Assembly (NCBI GenBank): GCA_035267185.1 | Contig: DATFLY010000169.1 | Coordinates: forward strand, 1-14,753 | Length of the DNA: 14,753 nucleotides | DNA from: JAUIBE01 sp035267185 | GTDB taxonomy: Bacteria > Pseudomonadota > Gammaproteobacteria > Xanthomonadales > SZUA-36 | Reading direction: 5' to 3' | Shown: positions 1-7,796 of the stretch, one piece after another | Layout: every line of letters starts with the position of its first letter | How positions within the stretch are numbered: position 1 is the first letter of the stretch | Made by a program: the position numbers and the translations under genes | Notes under the pieces: generated by a model | What the model saw: only the letters and a program-made list of their open reading frames with translations | What the model was told of the DNA's origin: nothing | Database searches by the model: none

Positions 1-1
1 C

Positions 2-241
2 CAGGGAAGTTATGTGTATGTCGTTCAGGAAGACACCCTTCAGCGCAGGTATATCGAAATTGCATGGCAGAACGATGAGGACGCGATCATCAGTGATGGA
101 CTTGCCAATGGTGACGTCCTTGTCACTACACCGCTGGGACAGGTCACTTCCGGAGTTCGAGTCAGCATCGTCAATGATGAATCAACCACCCTGGCGACCG
201 GGCTTGATACAGGTCGCGATCAGGACACAGACCGCTCATGA
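2..241 (+). CDS. RND efflux periplasmic adaptor subunit (C-terminal end, partial)
   Basis: Only the last 79 codons are in the window; the frame is open to the left edge, so the start is missing. The protein would be the periplasmic membrane fusion subunit linking an inner-membrane RND pump to an outer-membrane channel. The visible part resembles the membrane-proximal end of this family: a beta-rich stretch with the phrase ISDGLANGDVLVTTPLGQV, like the 'I..GL..GE.VV' segment common near adaptor C-termini, followed by a short polar tail. Its stop codon TGA (239-241) overlaps the ATG (238-240) of the permease gene as ATGA, so the two are translationally coupled and almost certainly one operon. 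Identification rests on this short motif plus the neighbour; the substrate cannot be inferred. Confidence 0.85.
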   Translation, partial: QGSYVYVVQEDTLQRRYIEIAWQNDEDAIISDGLANGDVLVTTPLGQVTSGVRVSIVNDESTTLATGLDTGRDQDTDRS

Positions 242-3200
242 TCGCCTGGTTCGCACGTAACCCTGTCGCGGCAAACCTGCTGATGATTTCGGTCGTCATT
301 GGCGGCCTGGTCGCATTCAATAGTGCCTTGCGTCTCGAGGCATTCCCACCATTCGACATTGACACAATCAATGTCTCCGTCGAATTGCGCGGTGCCAGCC
401 CTGAAGATATTGAGCTGGGTGCCGCTGTTCGTATCGAGGAAGCAATCAAGGACATCGAAGGCATCGATCGCATTGTTTCCCGATCCCGCGAGGGCGGAAC
501 CCGCGTCTCTGTCGAAGTGGATGCTGATTATGATCCGTTGCAGGTTCTCGACACCGTGAAAAGCCGGGTCGATGCCATCAACACACTGCCCGCGGAGGCT
601 GAAAAGCCAATCGTTAGCCTGGCAGAACGGCGTTTCGCGGTGATCAATGTTGTGATTTCCGGAAATCAGGCGGAGGAAGAGGTCCGGAGGCTCGGAGAAC
701 TGGTGCGCGAGGAACTGTTGATGCTGGACAGCGTTTCTTTCGTGGAGCTGGATTCTGCCCGCCGTTATGAAATTGCCATTGAGGCGTCTGCCGACCGGCT
801 CAGGGAATATGACCTGACATTACAGGAGATCGCCTGGGCTGTTCGTGAAAGCTCGGTAGATCTCTCGGCTGGCAACGTAAGAACACTTGGCGGTGACATC
901 CTGATTCGATCGAAGGGTCAGGCCTACCGTCGGGGCGATTTCGAATCGATCGTGGTCAAGACCAACCCGGATGGCAGCATCGTGCGGGTTGTGGATGTGG
1001 CCGAGGTGATGGATGGGTTCGAGGAAGACTCAATCAGCACCCGATTCAATGGCATGGAAGCCGTTTTCCTGGATGTATCCCGCACCGGAAACCAGAGTGC
1101 ACTGGATATCTCCCGGGAGGTCAAGGACTACGTTCAAAGCCGCCAGGCCAACCTGCCAGCCGGCATTGAGCTGAACTACTGGGACGATGATGCCCAGGTG
1201 TTGAAGAACCGGCTGGCCATTCTTTCCAAGAGCGCGCTGCAGGGCGGTGCCCTGGTGATCCTGATGCTGGCGCTGTTCCTGCGCCCGGCCATTGCGTTTT
1301 GGGTGTTTGCCGGCATACCGGTGGCCTTTCTGGGTGCGTTTATCCTGATGACCCTGTTTGACATCAGCCTCAACATGATGAGTGCATTTGGTTTCATCAT
1401 CGTGCTGGGGATCGTGGTCGATGATGCGATTGTGACAGGTGAAAATGTCTACAAGCATATGCAGATTGGCGACAATTCACTCGATGCCGCCATCGATGGA
1501 ACCCGCGAGGTCGCAATACCAGTTACGTTTGGAATCCTGACAACAATTCTTGCATTTGTGCCATTGATGTTTATCGACGGATTCCTGGGAACCTGGTATG
1601 CACCTGTTGCGATGGTCGCCATCCCGGTATTGCTGTTTTCGCTGGTTGAGTCGAAACTGATACTTCCGGCTCACCTGGCAAAGGTTCGACCAAGATCGCC
1701 TGCCCAATCAAATTCCGGTTTTACGGCCTGGCAGCGGCGCACGGCCGATCGATTTGAAAACTTTACGAAGAATCGCTACCAGCCCTTCCTTGACTTCACA
1801 CTCCGTCACCGCTGGTCCACGCTGGCCTCTTTTATTGGCGTGTTGATCGTGGTGATGACGCTGGTGGCCAGCGGCTGGACCCGGTTTGTGTTTTTCCCTT
1901 CCGTTGAATCCGAGACTGCAACTGCCGAATTGGAAATGCCGGTCGGTACCCCGTTTGAAGTGACATCACGGCATGCCGAGCGAATGTTCGAAGCCGCCAG
2001 GGTTTTGCAGGACAAGTATTCAGACGAGGCTGGCGGAGAAGGGATGATCACCAACATCCTGTCCTCGATTGGCGCCAGTCGGCGCAGCACAGGACCGCAC
2101 CTGGCCCGAATCCAGTTCGAGACGGCGCCGCGGGAAAAACGAACCAGTGATCTGACCGTGACCGAGTTGATTAACGAATGGCGTGAAATGGTTGGTTCAA
2201 TACCGGGCGCAGTCAATGTCAGTTACCGGGCATCCTGGTTCCGGCCAGGCGAACCAATCGATGTCCAGTTCATGGGTAATTCGCTGACTGAGCTGAGCTC
2301 GGCCTCCGATGCACTGAAGGATCGCCTTGAGAGCTATCCTGAAGTATTCGATATCACCGACAGCCTTTCCGATGGTAAGCAGGAAATACAGATTGAACTG
2401 ACGCCGCAGGGTCATTTGCTGGGCCTGACCCGATCACAGGTTGTCCAGCAGGTCGGTCAGGCATTCCGGGGATTCGAGGCCCAGAGGATCCAGCGCGGGC
2501 GCGATGACATCCGGGTGTTGGTGCGATTCCCGATTGAAGAGCGTGGCACCATTTCGTCGCTCAATGAAATGCTGATCACGACACCCGAGGGCGGCCGAAT
2601 TCCCCTCGCCAACGTGGCCAGCCTGGTGCCTGGCAAGGGGCCGTCAGAAATTACACGTATCGACGGCTATCGTGTTTTAAATGTCACTGCCGATGTTGAT
2701 AAAGAAACCACCAACATGCCAGTCCTGCAAGCCGATTTGCGGCAGTACCTTGATGGAATGCTGGGCCGTTACCCGGGCATCACTTACCAGATGGAAGGTG
2801 AGCAACGGCAGCAACGCGATTCGTTTGGCAGCCTGATGGTCGGATGGCCCCTGTTGTTGTTTGCGATCTATGTTTTGCTGGCCCTGCCGCTTAAATCCTA
2901 TGTCCAGCCGCTGGTCGTGATGTCGGTTATTCCTTTTGGAATCATCGGGGCGGTCATCGGTCACTGGATCATGGGCTACCCGTTGTCGTTCCTGAGCATT
3001 CTCGGGCTGCTGGCTTTGTCGGGTGTGGTGGTCAACGACAGCCTGGTGCTGGTCGACTTTATCAACCAGAAAATTCGGGCAGGAAAATCGCTGGCAGAAG
3101 CGGTTCGACAGGCTGGTGTTGTTCGATTCAGACCAGTGATCCTGACATCTGTGACCACATTTTTCGGACTTCTGCCATTGTTGGCAGAAAAGGCCTCGGC

Positions 3201-3384
3201 TGCCCAGATCCTGATCCCGATGGCAATTTCACTTGGATTCGGAATCCTGTTCGCCACCGCAGTCACGCTGATACTGGTTCCGGCCAACATTCTCATTCTC
3301 GAGGACATCCGGCGTTTTACCAGCCGCTTCCTGCCTGGGACAGCATATGGTGGCCAGAGCGACCAGCCAGAATCAATTAGCTGA
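238..3384 (+). CDS. RND efflux transporter permease subunit (AcrB/HAE-1 type)
   Basis: This 1048-residue inner-membrane proton-driven pump has the usual length of the AcrB-like family. TM1 lies near residues 10-30, a first periplasmic region follows, TM2-6 begin near 334, TM7 near 527-545, then a second periplasmic region, and TM8-12 begin near 866 and end near 1025. The TM4 motif GIVVDDAIVTGENV carries the paired acidic residues D395 and D396 that relay protons in AcrB. In TM10 the motif GVVVNDSLVLVDF has N933 where AcrB has its relay lysine, so this belongs to a divergent HAE branch. It expels compounds from the membrane or periplasm; the substrate is unknown. The start is fixed by the ATGA overlap with the adaptor gene. 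No outer-membrane channel or regulator gene is visible beside it. Confidence 0.95.
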   Translation: MIAWFARNPVAANLLMISVVIGGLVAFNSALRLEAFPPFDIDTINVSVELRGASPEDIELGAAVRIEEAIKDIEGIDRIVSRSREGGTRVSVEVDADYDPLQVLDTVKSRVDAINTLPAEAEKPIVSLAERRFAVINVVISGNQAEEEVRRLGELVREELLMLDSVSFVELDSARRYEIAIEASADRLREYDLTLQEIAWAVRESSVDLSAGNVRTLGGDILIRSKGQAYRRGDFESIVVKTNPDGSIVRVVDVAEVMDGFEEDSISTRFNGMEAVFLDVSRTGNQSALDISREVKDYVQSRQANLPAGIELNYWDDDAQVLKNRLAILSKSALQGGALVILMLALFLRPAIAFWVFAGIPVAFLGAFILMTLFDISLNMMSAFGFIIVLGIVVDDAIVTGENVYKHMQIGDNSLDAAIDGTREVAIPVTFGILTTILAFVPLMFIDGFLGTWYAPVAMVAIPVLLFSLVESKLILPAHLAKVRPRSPAQSNSGFTAWQRRTADRFENFTKNRYQPFLDFTLRHRWSTLASFIGVLIVVMTLVASGWTRFVFFPSVESETATAELEMPVGTPFEVTSRHAERMFEAARVLQDKYSDEAGGEGMITNILSSIGASRRSTGPHLARIQFETAPREKRTSDLTVTELINEWREMVGSIPGAVNVSYRASWFRPGEPIDVQFMGNSLTELSSASDALKDRLESYPEVFDITDSLSDGKQEIQIELTPQGHLLGLTRSQVVQQVGQAFRGFEAQRIQRGRDDIRVLVRFPIEERGTISSLNEMLITTPEGGRIPLANVASLVPGKGPSEITRIDGYRVLNVTADVDKETTNMPVLQADLRQYLDGMLGRYPGITYQMEGEQRQQRDSFGSLMVGWPLLLFAIYVLLALPLKSYVQPLVVMSVIPFGIIGAVIGHWIMGYPLSFLSILGLLALSGVVVNDSLVLVDFINQKIRAGKSLAEAVRQAGVVRFRPVILTSVTTFFGLLPLLAEKASAAQILIPMAISLGFGILFATAVTLILVPANILILEDIRRFTSRFLPGTAYGGQSDQPESIS

Positions 3385-3397
3385 TCGGTTGGTTTTT
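3363..3397 (+). terminator. Possible intrinsic terminator after the RND permease
   Basis: CCAGCC (3363-3368) can pair with GGTTGG (3387-3392, one G-U pair), and an inner ATCA/TGAT stem (3372-3375 with 3382-3385) stacks inside it across a small internal loop. TTTTT (3393-3397) follows, then GCTTTT. The hairpin overlaps the permease stop codon and sits in the 38-bp gap before the converging RCC1-GH25 gene. The stem is imperfect, so this is a weak call. Confidence 0.35.
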
Positions 3398-3422
3398 GCT
3401 TTTCTGCCTGGATTAAATCACT

Positions 3423-5162
3423 TTATGGGATCACCAGATCGCTAAGGTTCACATTTGTGTTGACCTGGTTGAGATCAACATCCGCAGCGACGCCAGGAAC
3501 GGACTGATTGTCTTTCCATTGCCACAATGTCCAGTCAGACCAGCCTGACGGTATGTTTGGCTGGTCTACATCGTATTCTGCTATCCACAGATGATGGTCT
3601 GAAAAGTCTGCCGCACTGAGGTGTTTCTTCCATACATGGGGATTTGTGTAGATGATGGGTAAAACGCCTAGTTGTTTATTAATTTCGTTTGAAAATGCAC
3701 GCAAGTTGTCAGCCAGTTGCAGCCTATCCTCGATGTGGATCGATTCCACGTCGATTACCGGCAGCATATCGCCGCTTTTTAAATCCGCATGGCTGAGAAA
3801 CAGTTGCGCCTGTGAAACCGGATCATCCGCTGGGATGAAAAAATGGTAAGCACCGCGCTGGATTCCGTGCTGTTTCAGCCGATCCCAGTTGGTTTGAAAA
3901 AAAGGATCTCTGAAATCGAGCCCTGCTGTTGCAAGGCAATAGGCAAAGGTGAATCCCTCCCTGGCCATATTTGTCCACCGGATACGTCCGGCATGATAGG
4001 AAACGTCGACCCCTTTGTGGGCATCAACGGTCGTTGTGCGTTTCGGATGACTGACAGGTGGCTTCGCGTCCTGCCAGCGAACCGGTTCGAAACGGTCTGT
4101 GCGAGTGCCATCACCAAGCTGCCCTGACTCATTCGCCCCCCAGCACCACACTTCTTGGTTCTCAAGGCGCGCGCATGCATGCAGCCCCCCTGCGCGAATG
4201 CTCACTGCCTCAGCGGGAAGCGTGACCTGCTGCAGTTCATGCACTGGCGTGTCGGCTTCAATTCGCCTGGGTGCCAGTGAACCCCTGGCGATTTCTCCAA
4301 ACAGATCTGACCCCCAGCAGTATACGGAGCCGTCTTTGTGCAGCGCGCAGCTGAATGTACCACCTGCGGCCAGAGCGGAAATTTCATAATCTTTGGTTTT
4401 GACGCGAACAGCTTTGGATTGGCGAGTCCTGGTCCCGTCACCCAGCTGACCAAAGCGATTGCTTCCCCAGCACCAAACTGACGACTCACTGTCAATGGCA
4501 CAACTGTGGTAGTCACCCACTGCGATACTGACCACCGGCTGGTCAATTCCCTCAACTTTCACAGGGATGGTTGATCCTGATTCCTCTCCATTGCCCAGCT
4601 GACCGTAATCGCCATCTCCCCAGCAAAGCAACGAGCCTTGAAGGTCAATCCCGCAATTGTGATAAGCACCGGAAGCTAACTGCCTGAAATTGTTGTCCAT
4701 GGGATTCACGGAAAATGTCATTTTCTTTTCAGCGCTTCCGATCTGACCCAACCGGTTACTGCCCCAGCATATGCCTTTGCCCTGGGTGGATATGCCGCAA
4801 AAATGAAACCATCCGGCTGACAGTGTGCGCATGGGCGGCAACTGAAGGCCAGTCCCGGGGTCGGTCCTGGAGAAACCCTGGCCCTGGCATTCAACGTGAC
4901 CTTCATGGTCCAGACTGCAACTGCCGCGCAGTCCAAACACCCATTGACGGGGTGAAGTTGCTCTGGTTGCTGTCTCAGGAGCCGGAACATCGCCATCGCC
5001 GATACAAAGCATACGGTCATTCGTGACGCAGGTGAGCTGATCACCGAGCACCAGGCCTTCCGGTTGTTGCGATGACTCTGTGCTGCTGACATTAAATGAA
5101 AGCACTAGCAGGCTCACAGTAAGCACGGTTGCCGTGTTTGTTCGCTTCGGGTTTCGATTCAA
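3423..5162 (-). CDS. Secreted RCC1-propeller / GH25 lysozyme fusion protein
   Basis: 579 residues. Residues 1-28 form a signal-peptide-like start (basic NRNPKR, then hydrophobic VLTVSLLVLSF). Residues about 41-365 contain seven RCC1-type units; the best carry CWGSNRFGQLGDG-like cores at W133, W181, W232, W283 and W341, and the first two are degenerate. Residues 383-579 are a glycoside hydrolase family 25 (N-acetylmuramidase) domain: GVDVS with D386, YHFF, PVIDVES with D471 and E473, LWIAEYD, WQWKD, and VDLN with D563. These match the conserved acidic residues of the GH25 site. The expected role is cleavage of the peptidoglycan glycan chain, with the propeller as a binding or targeting module (inferred). 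The start is TTG; GGAG eight bases upstream supports it and the signal peptide follows directly. It is transcribed alone, convergent with the RND operon. Confidence 0.9.
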   Translation of the reverse strand: MNRNPKRTNTATVLTVSLLVLSFNVSSTESSQQPEGLVLGDQLTCVTNDRMLCIGDGDVPAPETATRATSPRQWVFGLRGSCSLDHEGHVECQGQGFSRTDPGTGLQLPPMRTLSAGWFHFCGISTQGKGICWGSNRLGQIGSAEKKMTFSVNPMDNNFRQLASGAYHNCGIDLQGSLLCWGDGDYGQLGNGEESGSTIPVKVEGIDQPVVSIAVGDYHSCAIDSESSVWCWGSNRFGQLGDGTRTRQSKAVRVKTKDYEISALAAGGTFSCALHKDGSVYCWGSDLFGEIARGSLAPRRIEADTPVHELQQVTLPAEAVSIRAGGLHACARLENQEVWCWGANESGQLGDGTRTDRFEPVRWQDAKPPVSHPKRTTTVDAHKGVDVSYHAGRIRWTNMAREGFTFAYCLATAGLDFRDPFFQTNWDRLKQHGIQRGAYHFFIPADDPVSQAQLFLSHADLKSGDMLPVIDVESIHIEDRLQLADNLRAFSNEINKQLGVLPIIYTNPHVWKKHLSAADFSDHHLWIAEYDVDQPNIPSGWSDWTLWQWKDNQSVPGVAADVDLNQVNTNVNLSDLVIP

Positions 5163-5470
5163 GGATGATTCTCCATCGAATCACACCAGGCACAAGCCAA
5201 GCGTGTGGTGGACTGGAATGGGTTTAAGCGGCGGCAGTTCACCCACTGATCTGCCGCTCAGACAATGTTACTACTTTGGTACAAAAAATTATCAGCAAGG
5301 CCACAGCGGCGGGTTGCTCACGGCGACCTATAACGATGGTGATTCCAGGAACAAAAGGGTTAACTACAAAAAAGCCAGCGCTTTCCGGAAACCCGGTAAT
5401 CAGAACCGGCGACGTGCGCAGACGCCTGCGCAGCGGGGTGGGAGTAAAACACCAGAGCGACCGACCGGGT
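5163..5470. other. 308-bp intergenic region upstream of the RCC1-GH25 gene
   Basis: No convincing gene is present; the small open frames here lack ribosome sites and family features. On the - strand this region must hold the end of the LytTR transcript and the promoter of the RCC1-GH25 gene. Three structured spots are visible: a GCGGCAG-N13-CTGCCGC dyad (5231-5257); a TGCGCAG-ACGC-CTGCGCA hairpin (5415-5432) without a T-run; and a weak AAAGC-GCTG-GCTTT stem followed by T residues on the - strand (5368-5384), which could end the LytTR transcript. I found no clear -35/-10 pair. Confidence 0.5.
5231..5257. promoter_or_regulatory. Inverted repeat GCGGCAG-N13-CTGCCGC, possible operator
   Basis: A perfect 7-bp dyad whose half-site centres are 20 bp apart, about two helical turns, lying 69-95 bp upstream of the TTG start of the RCC1-GH25 gene. 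That geometry suits a dimeric repressor or activator. No T-run follows on either strand, which argues against a terminator. The binding protein is unknown. Confidence 0.3.
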
Positions 5471-6328
5471 TCAGGCAAACTCTGATTTCAATGCAACACG
5501 ATAACGTCGACTGACAGGTACTTCAGCACCTGTGGTCAGTCGTGCTCTGGCATCACCAGTATCGAAGGGTTCGATTTCGGCGACCCGGTCCATGTTGACG
5601 ATGGCAGACCGATGGACGCGGATAAACCCGGCCTGTTTCAGTCGCTCATCAATCTTTGTCATGGTTTCGCGAAGGGGATAGAGTCGTTTTCCAACGTGAA
5701 GGTTGACGTAATTGCCAGCGGCTTCTATCCAGTCTATGTCTTCGACCCGCACCAGGAATTCACGCCCCAGTTTCTTGACCAGGAATCGATCGGTCACAGG
5801 CGCGGGAGGAGTTTCCTCATCGCTGGTCTCGCCCAGGAATTGTGCTTCGCCCTGCAGCCGAAGTAGTACAAATCGGTACAGGTAGATCACGGCCAGGATG
5901 GTGAAGTAGCTGCGAAAATCCTTGAGAAATTCGTAGCCAAATTCCCTCAGCACAGGGCTAAAAACGTACTGTTCACCATGCAGACCGTAGATGAATTTTC
6001 GAACCAGCACCATGCCGCTGACATGGGCGGCAGACCAGGGCACCGTCATCAACATGTGGAACAGTAAATTTCGGGGGAGTGTTGCTTTTTCTATGCGAAA
6101 CCACTGGTCAAATCGCAGCATGACCGGAATCAGGATGATCATCAACAGGGCACTGCTGCCTTCCCAGGTTGCAACCTGCCAGGGTGCAACATCCAGCCCG
6201 GAGCGGGCATAGTCGAAAATGACGATGGTCGTGTTGGCAAGCCAGTCGAAAGTAAACAGGGCGATCAACATGCCCCATTCGTAGATGGTGCGATGTTTAA
6301 GGTAATGCTGAAGTGCGGGGCCGCTCAT
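5471..6328 (-). CDS. Membrane-embedded LytTR-family transcriptional regulator
   Basis: 285 residues. The N-terminal half has about four membrane segments (near 16-38, 55-72, 88-108 and 140-158). A short acidic, proline-containing linker (167-180) leads to a C-terminal LytTR DNA-binding domain (about 181-283), seen in FLVRVEDIDWIEAAGNYVNL, the PLRETMTKIDERL helix, FIRVHRSAIVNM and the closing VPVSRRYR. LytTR domains bind two direct DNA repeats. There is no receiver domain, so it is a one-component regulator that may sense a membrane signal directly. It is divergent from the acyltransferase gene with 163 bp between them, which makes that gene and itself the likely targets (inferred). The ATG start has no clear ribosome site; a TAGAAT hexamer six bases upstream raises the chance of a leaderless transcript. 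Confidence 0.9.
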   Translation of the reverse strand: MSGPALQHYLKHRTIYEWGMLIALFTFDWLANTTIVIFDYARSGLDVAPWQVATWEGSSALLMIILIPVMLRFDQWFRIEKATLPRNLLFHMLMTVPWSAAHVSGMVLVRKFIYGLHGEQYVFSPVLREFGYEFLKDFRSYFTILAVIYLYRFVLLRLQGEAQFLGETSDEETPPAPVTDRFLVKKLGREFLVRVEDIDWIEAAGNYVNLHVGKRLYPLRETMTKIDERLKQAGFIRVHRSAIVNMDRVAEIEPFDTGDARARLTTGAEVPVSRRYRVALKSEFA

Positions 6329-6334
6329 GCCGAC

Positions 6335-6340
6335 ATTCTA
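6335..6340 (-). promoter_or_regulatory. Possible -10 hexamer TAGAAT for the LytTR gene
   Basis: On the - strand TAGAAT lies six bases before the ATG at 6328 and differs from TATAAT at one position. No good -35 sits at 17 bp; TTTACA occurs at a 20-bp spacing. If used, transcription would begin at or next to the start codon. Confidence 0.2.
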
Positions 6341-6373
6341 CACATCGTGATGATTGCGGCTGTAAAACGCCCA

Positions 6374-6403
6374 ACCGTTTGTCACTGTATTCCGCCATTT
6401 GTC
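6374..6403. promoter_or_regulatory. Direct repeat ACCGTTTGTC / GCCATTTGTC, putative LytTR binding site
   Basis: Two 10-bp copies at 6374-6383 and 6394-6403 differ at two positions and are spaced 20 bp start to start. The first copy fits the LytTR/AgrA-type half-site ([TA][AC][CA]GTTN[AG][TG]) at every position and is one base from the AlgR core CCGTTCGTC. LytTR proteins typically bind two such direct repeats about two helical turns apart. The repeat lies between the LytTR regulator gene and the acyltransferase gene, 46 bp from the regulator start and 88 bp from the acyltransferase start. Confidence 0.55.
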
Positions 6404-6491
6404 CCTCAGGCCTGTTGATCAGGCACTTTCGGGTCGCGGGTGTGCGAACAGGATGAAAATATAGCTGGCATCGTTTCATCAGGAAGTTGCC

Positions 6492-7694
6492 ATGAGCCAG
6501 GAACCCAAAACCCGCCGTTATGATATTGACGCACTACGAGTGTTTGCCTTTGCACTGCTGATTCTTTATCACGTTGGAATGTTTTATGTGCCATGGGACT
6601 GGCACGTGAAGAGTCAGTATCAGAGCACCAGCCTTGAGACCCTGATGCTGATCGTGAACCAATGGCGCATGCCCCTTATTTTCCTTATCTCCGGACTGGC
6701 CGTGCATTTCCTTCTGGACAAGGTCAGCCCCGCAGTCTTTGCAGGCCGCCGGATTGTTCGTCTGGGATTACCACTTGTTTTTGGCATGCTGGTCATCGTC
6801 CCGCCTCAACCTTATTACGAAGCGCTCGCCAACGGCGCGTTTGATGGAAGTTACATCGAATTTCTCAAGGCATATTTCACATTTCAACCCTGGCCGGAAG
6901 GCGCTTTCGCCGGTTGGGACTACGGAATTACCTGGAACCATCTTTGGTACCTGCCGTACCTGTTGTGTTATACGCTGGTTGGACTTCCATTGTTTTTGTG
7001 GCTGCGCAATGGCGGTTCAGGCGTTACGAAAATGCTCAGGCAGGCTCGTGGGCCCTGGCTGGTGTTGTTGCCCGTCATTCCTTTATTCCTGGCGGGATGG
7101 TTTGTCTACCCGCGATTCCCTTACATCAGTCATTCATTGATTGACGACTGGTATGGCCATGCAATGTACGGAACGATTTTTCTTTATGGCTACATCATCG
7201 GGCGTGATCCGGGAATATGGTCTGAGATGGCGCGCATCCGCCGATGGACACTGGGATTGGCCATCGTGGCATTTCCGGGCTTTCGACTGATCTCAGGGTG
7301 GGCTGGTGAAGATCCTTCGGCAGTTCAGAATTTCGCACTTTTTAGTGCGGTATACCTGAATCGCTGGCTCTGGCTGCTGGCCATCCTCGGTTGGGGATAC
7401 AGATTGCTAAACCGGCCCTACCGGTGGCTGCCTTATGCGACCGAGGCGGTGTATCCCTGGTACATCCTGCACCAGTCCATCACGGTTGTGGCGGGGTACC
7501 AGCTATCAAGGCTGGCCCTTGGACCGGTTGTGGAGCCGATTTTGCTGATCTCGATCACCATCGGCGGCTGCCTGGTGTTACATGAATTTGTGGTTCGAAG
7601 GGTATCGTGGTTGCGACCATTGTTCGGGTTGAAGTCCAAAACCACTGCTGACAAACCTCTACAGCTCAAGGCAAATTATTCTGGTTCAAAATAA
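6492..7694 (+). CDS. Acyltransferase family 3 membrane protein (OpgC-like)
   Basis: A 400-residue polytopic inner-membrane protein. The opening RRYDIDALRVFAFALLILYH is the hallmark of acyltransferase family 3, with H34 in the usual position of the conserved, probably catalytic, histidine. WRMPLIFLISGLAVHFLL is the second family motif, and about ten hydrophobic segments follow, ending near residue 380 with a basic polar tail. Enzymes of this family move acetyl, succinyl or similar groups from the cytoplasm onto sugars of glucans, lipopolysaccharide, peptidoglycan or exopolysaccharide; the group moved here cannot be told. AGGA eight bases before the ATG supports the start. It is transcribed divergently from the LytTR regulator and faces the sortase block across a terminator. 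Confidence 0.9.
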   Translation: MSQEPKTRRYDIDALRVFAFALLILYHVGMFYVPWDWHVKSQYQSTSLETLMLIVNQWRMPLIFLISGLAVHFLLDKVSPAVFAGRRIVRLGLPLVFGMLVIVPPQPYYEALANGAFDGSYIEFLKAYFTFQPWPEGAFAGWDYGITWNHLWYLPYLLCYTLVGLPLFLWLRNGGSGVTKMLRQARGPWLVLLPVIPLFLAGWFVYPRFPYISHSLIDDWYGHAMYGTIFLYGYIIGRDPGIWSEMARIRRWTLGLAIVAFPGFRLISGWAGEDPSAVQNFALFSAVYLNRWLWLLAILGWGYRLLNRPYRWLPYATEAVYPWYILHQSITVVAGYQLSRLALGPVVEPILLISITIGGCLVLHEFVVRRVSWLRPLFGLKSKTTADKPLQLKANYSGSK

Positions 7695-7737
7695 GACAGG
7701 ATTTTCAGTGCCCGGTTTGGGCTCTTCCAAAAAATAA

Positions 7738-7767
7738 CGGGGCCGGGGTCAAAAGACCCCGGCCCCG
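7738..7767 (-). terminator. Strong intrinsic terminator of the LPKTA-protein transcript
   Basis: A perfect 13-bp GC-rich stem (7738-7750 with 7755-7767) with a four-base loop. Read on the - strand it is followed by TTATTTTTT, which fits a Rho-independent terminator for the block of genes entering from the right. On the + strand there is an A-run before the stem but no T-run after it, so termination of the acyltransferase transcript there would be weaker. Confidence 0.85.
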
Positions 7768-7796
7768 ATTCCATCAAAGCAAATTACAAGCGCTTT

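Noticed and set aside
1030..1458. 142-codon open frame on the - strand
   Set aside because: It lies wholly antisense to the well-supported RND permease and shows no family motif; it is a shadow of that gene's codon pattern.
5415..5432. TGCGCAG-ACGC-CTGCGCA hairpin as the LytTR terminator
   Set aside because: The stem is good but no T-run follows on either strand; it is kept only as a note in the intergenic entry.
5239..5478. 79-codon - strand frame just after the LytTR gene
   Set aside because: It has a TTG start inside the end of LytTR, no ribosome site and no recognisable composition, and it spans the hairpins of the intergenic region.
5080..5514. 144-codon + strand frame across the intergenic region
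   Set aside because: It begins antisense to the RCC1-GH25 signal peptide and ends antisense to LytTR, with a low-complexity, polar product and no motif.
7738..7767. Hairpin as a CRISPR repeat or attachment site
   Set aside because: It is a single palindrome with a T-run at the end of a gene block, which fits a terminator; there is no second copy or spacer.
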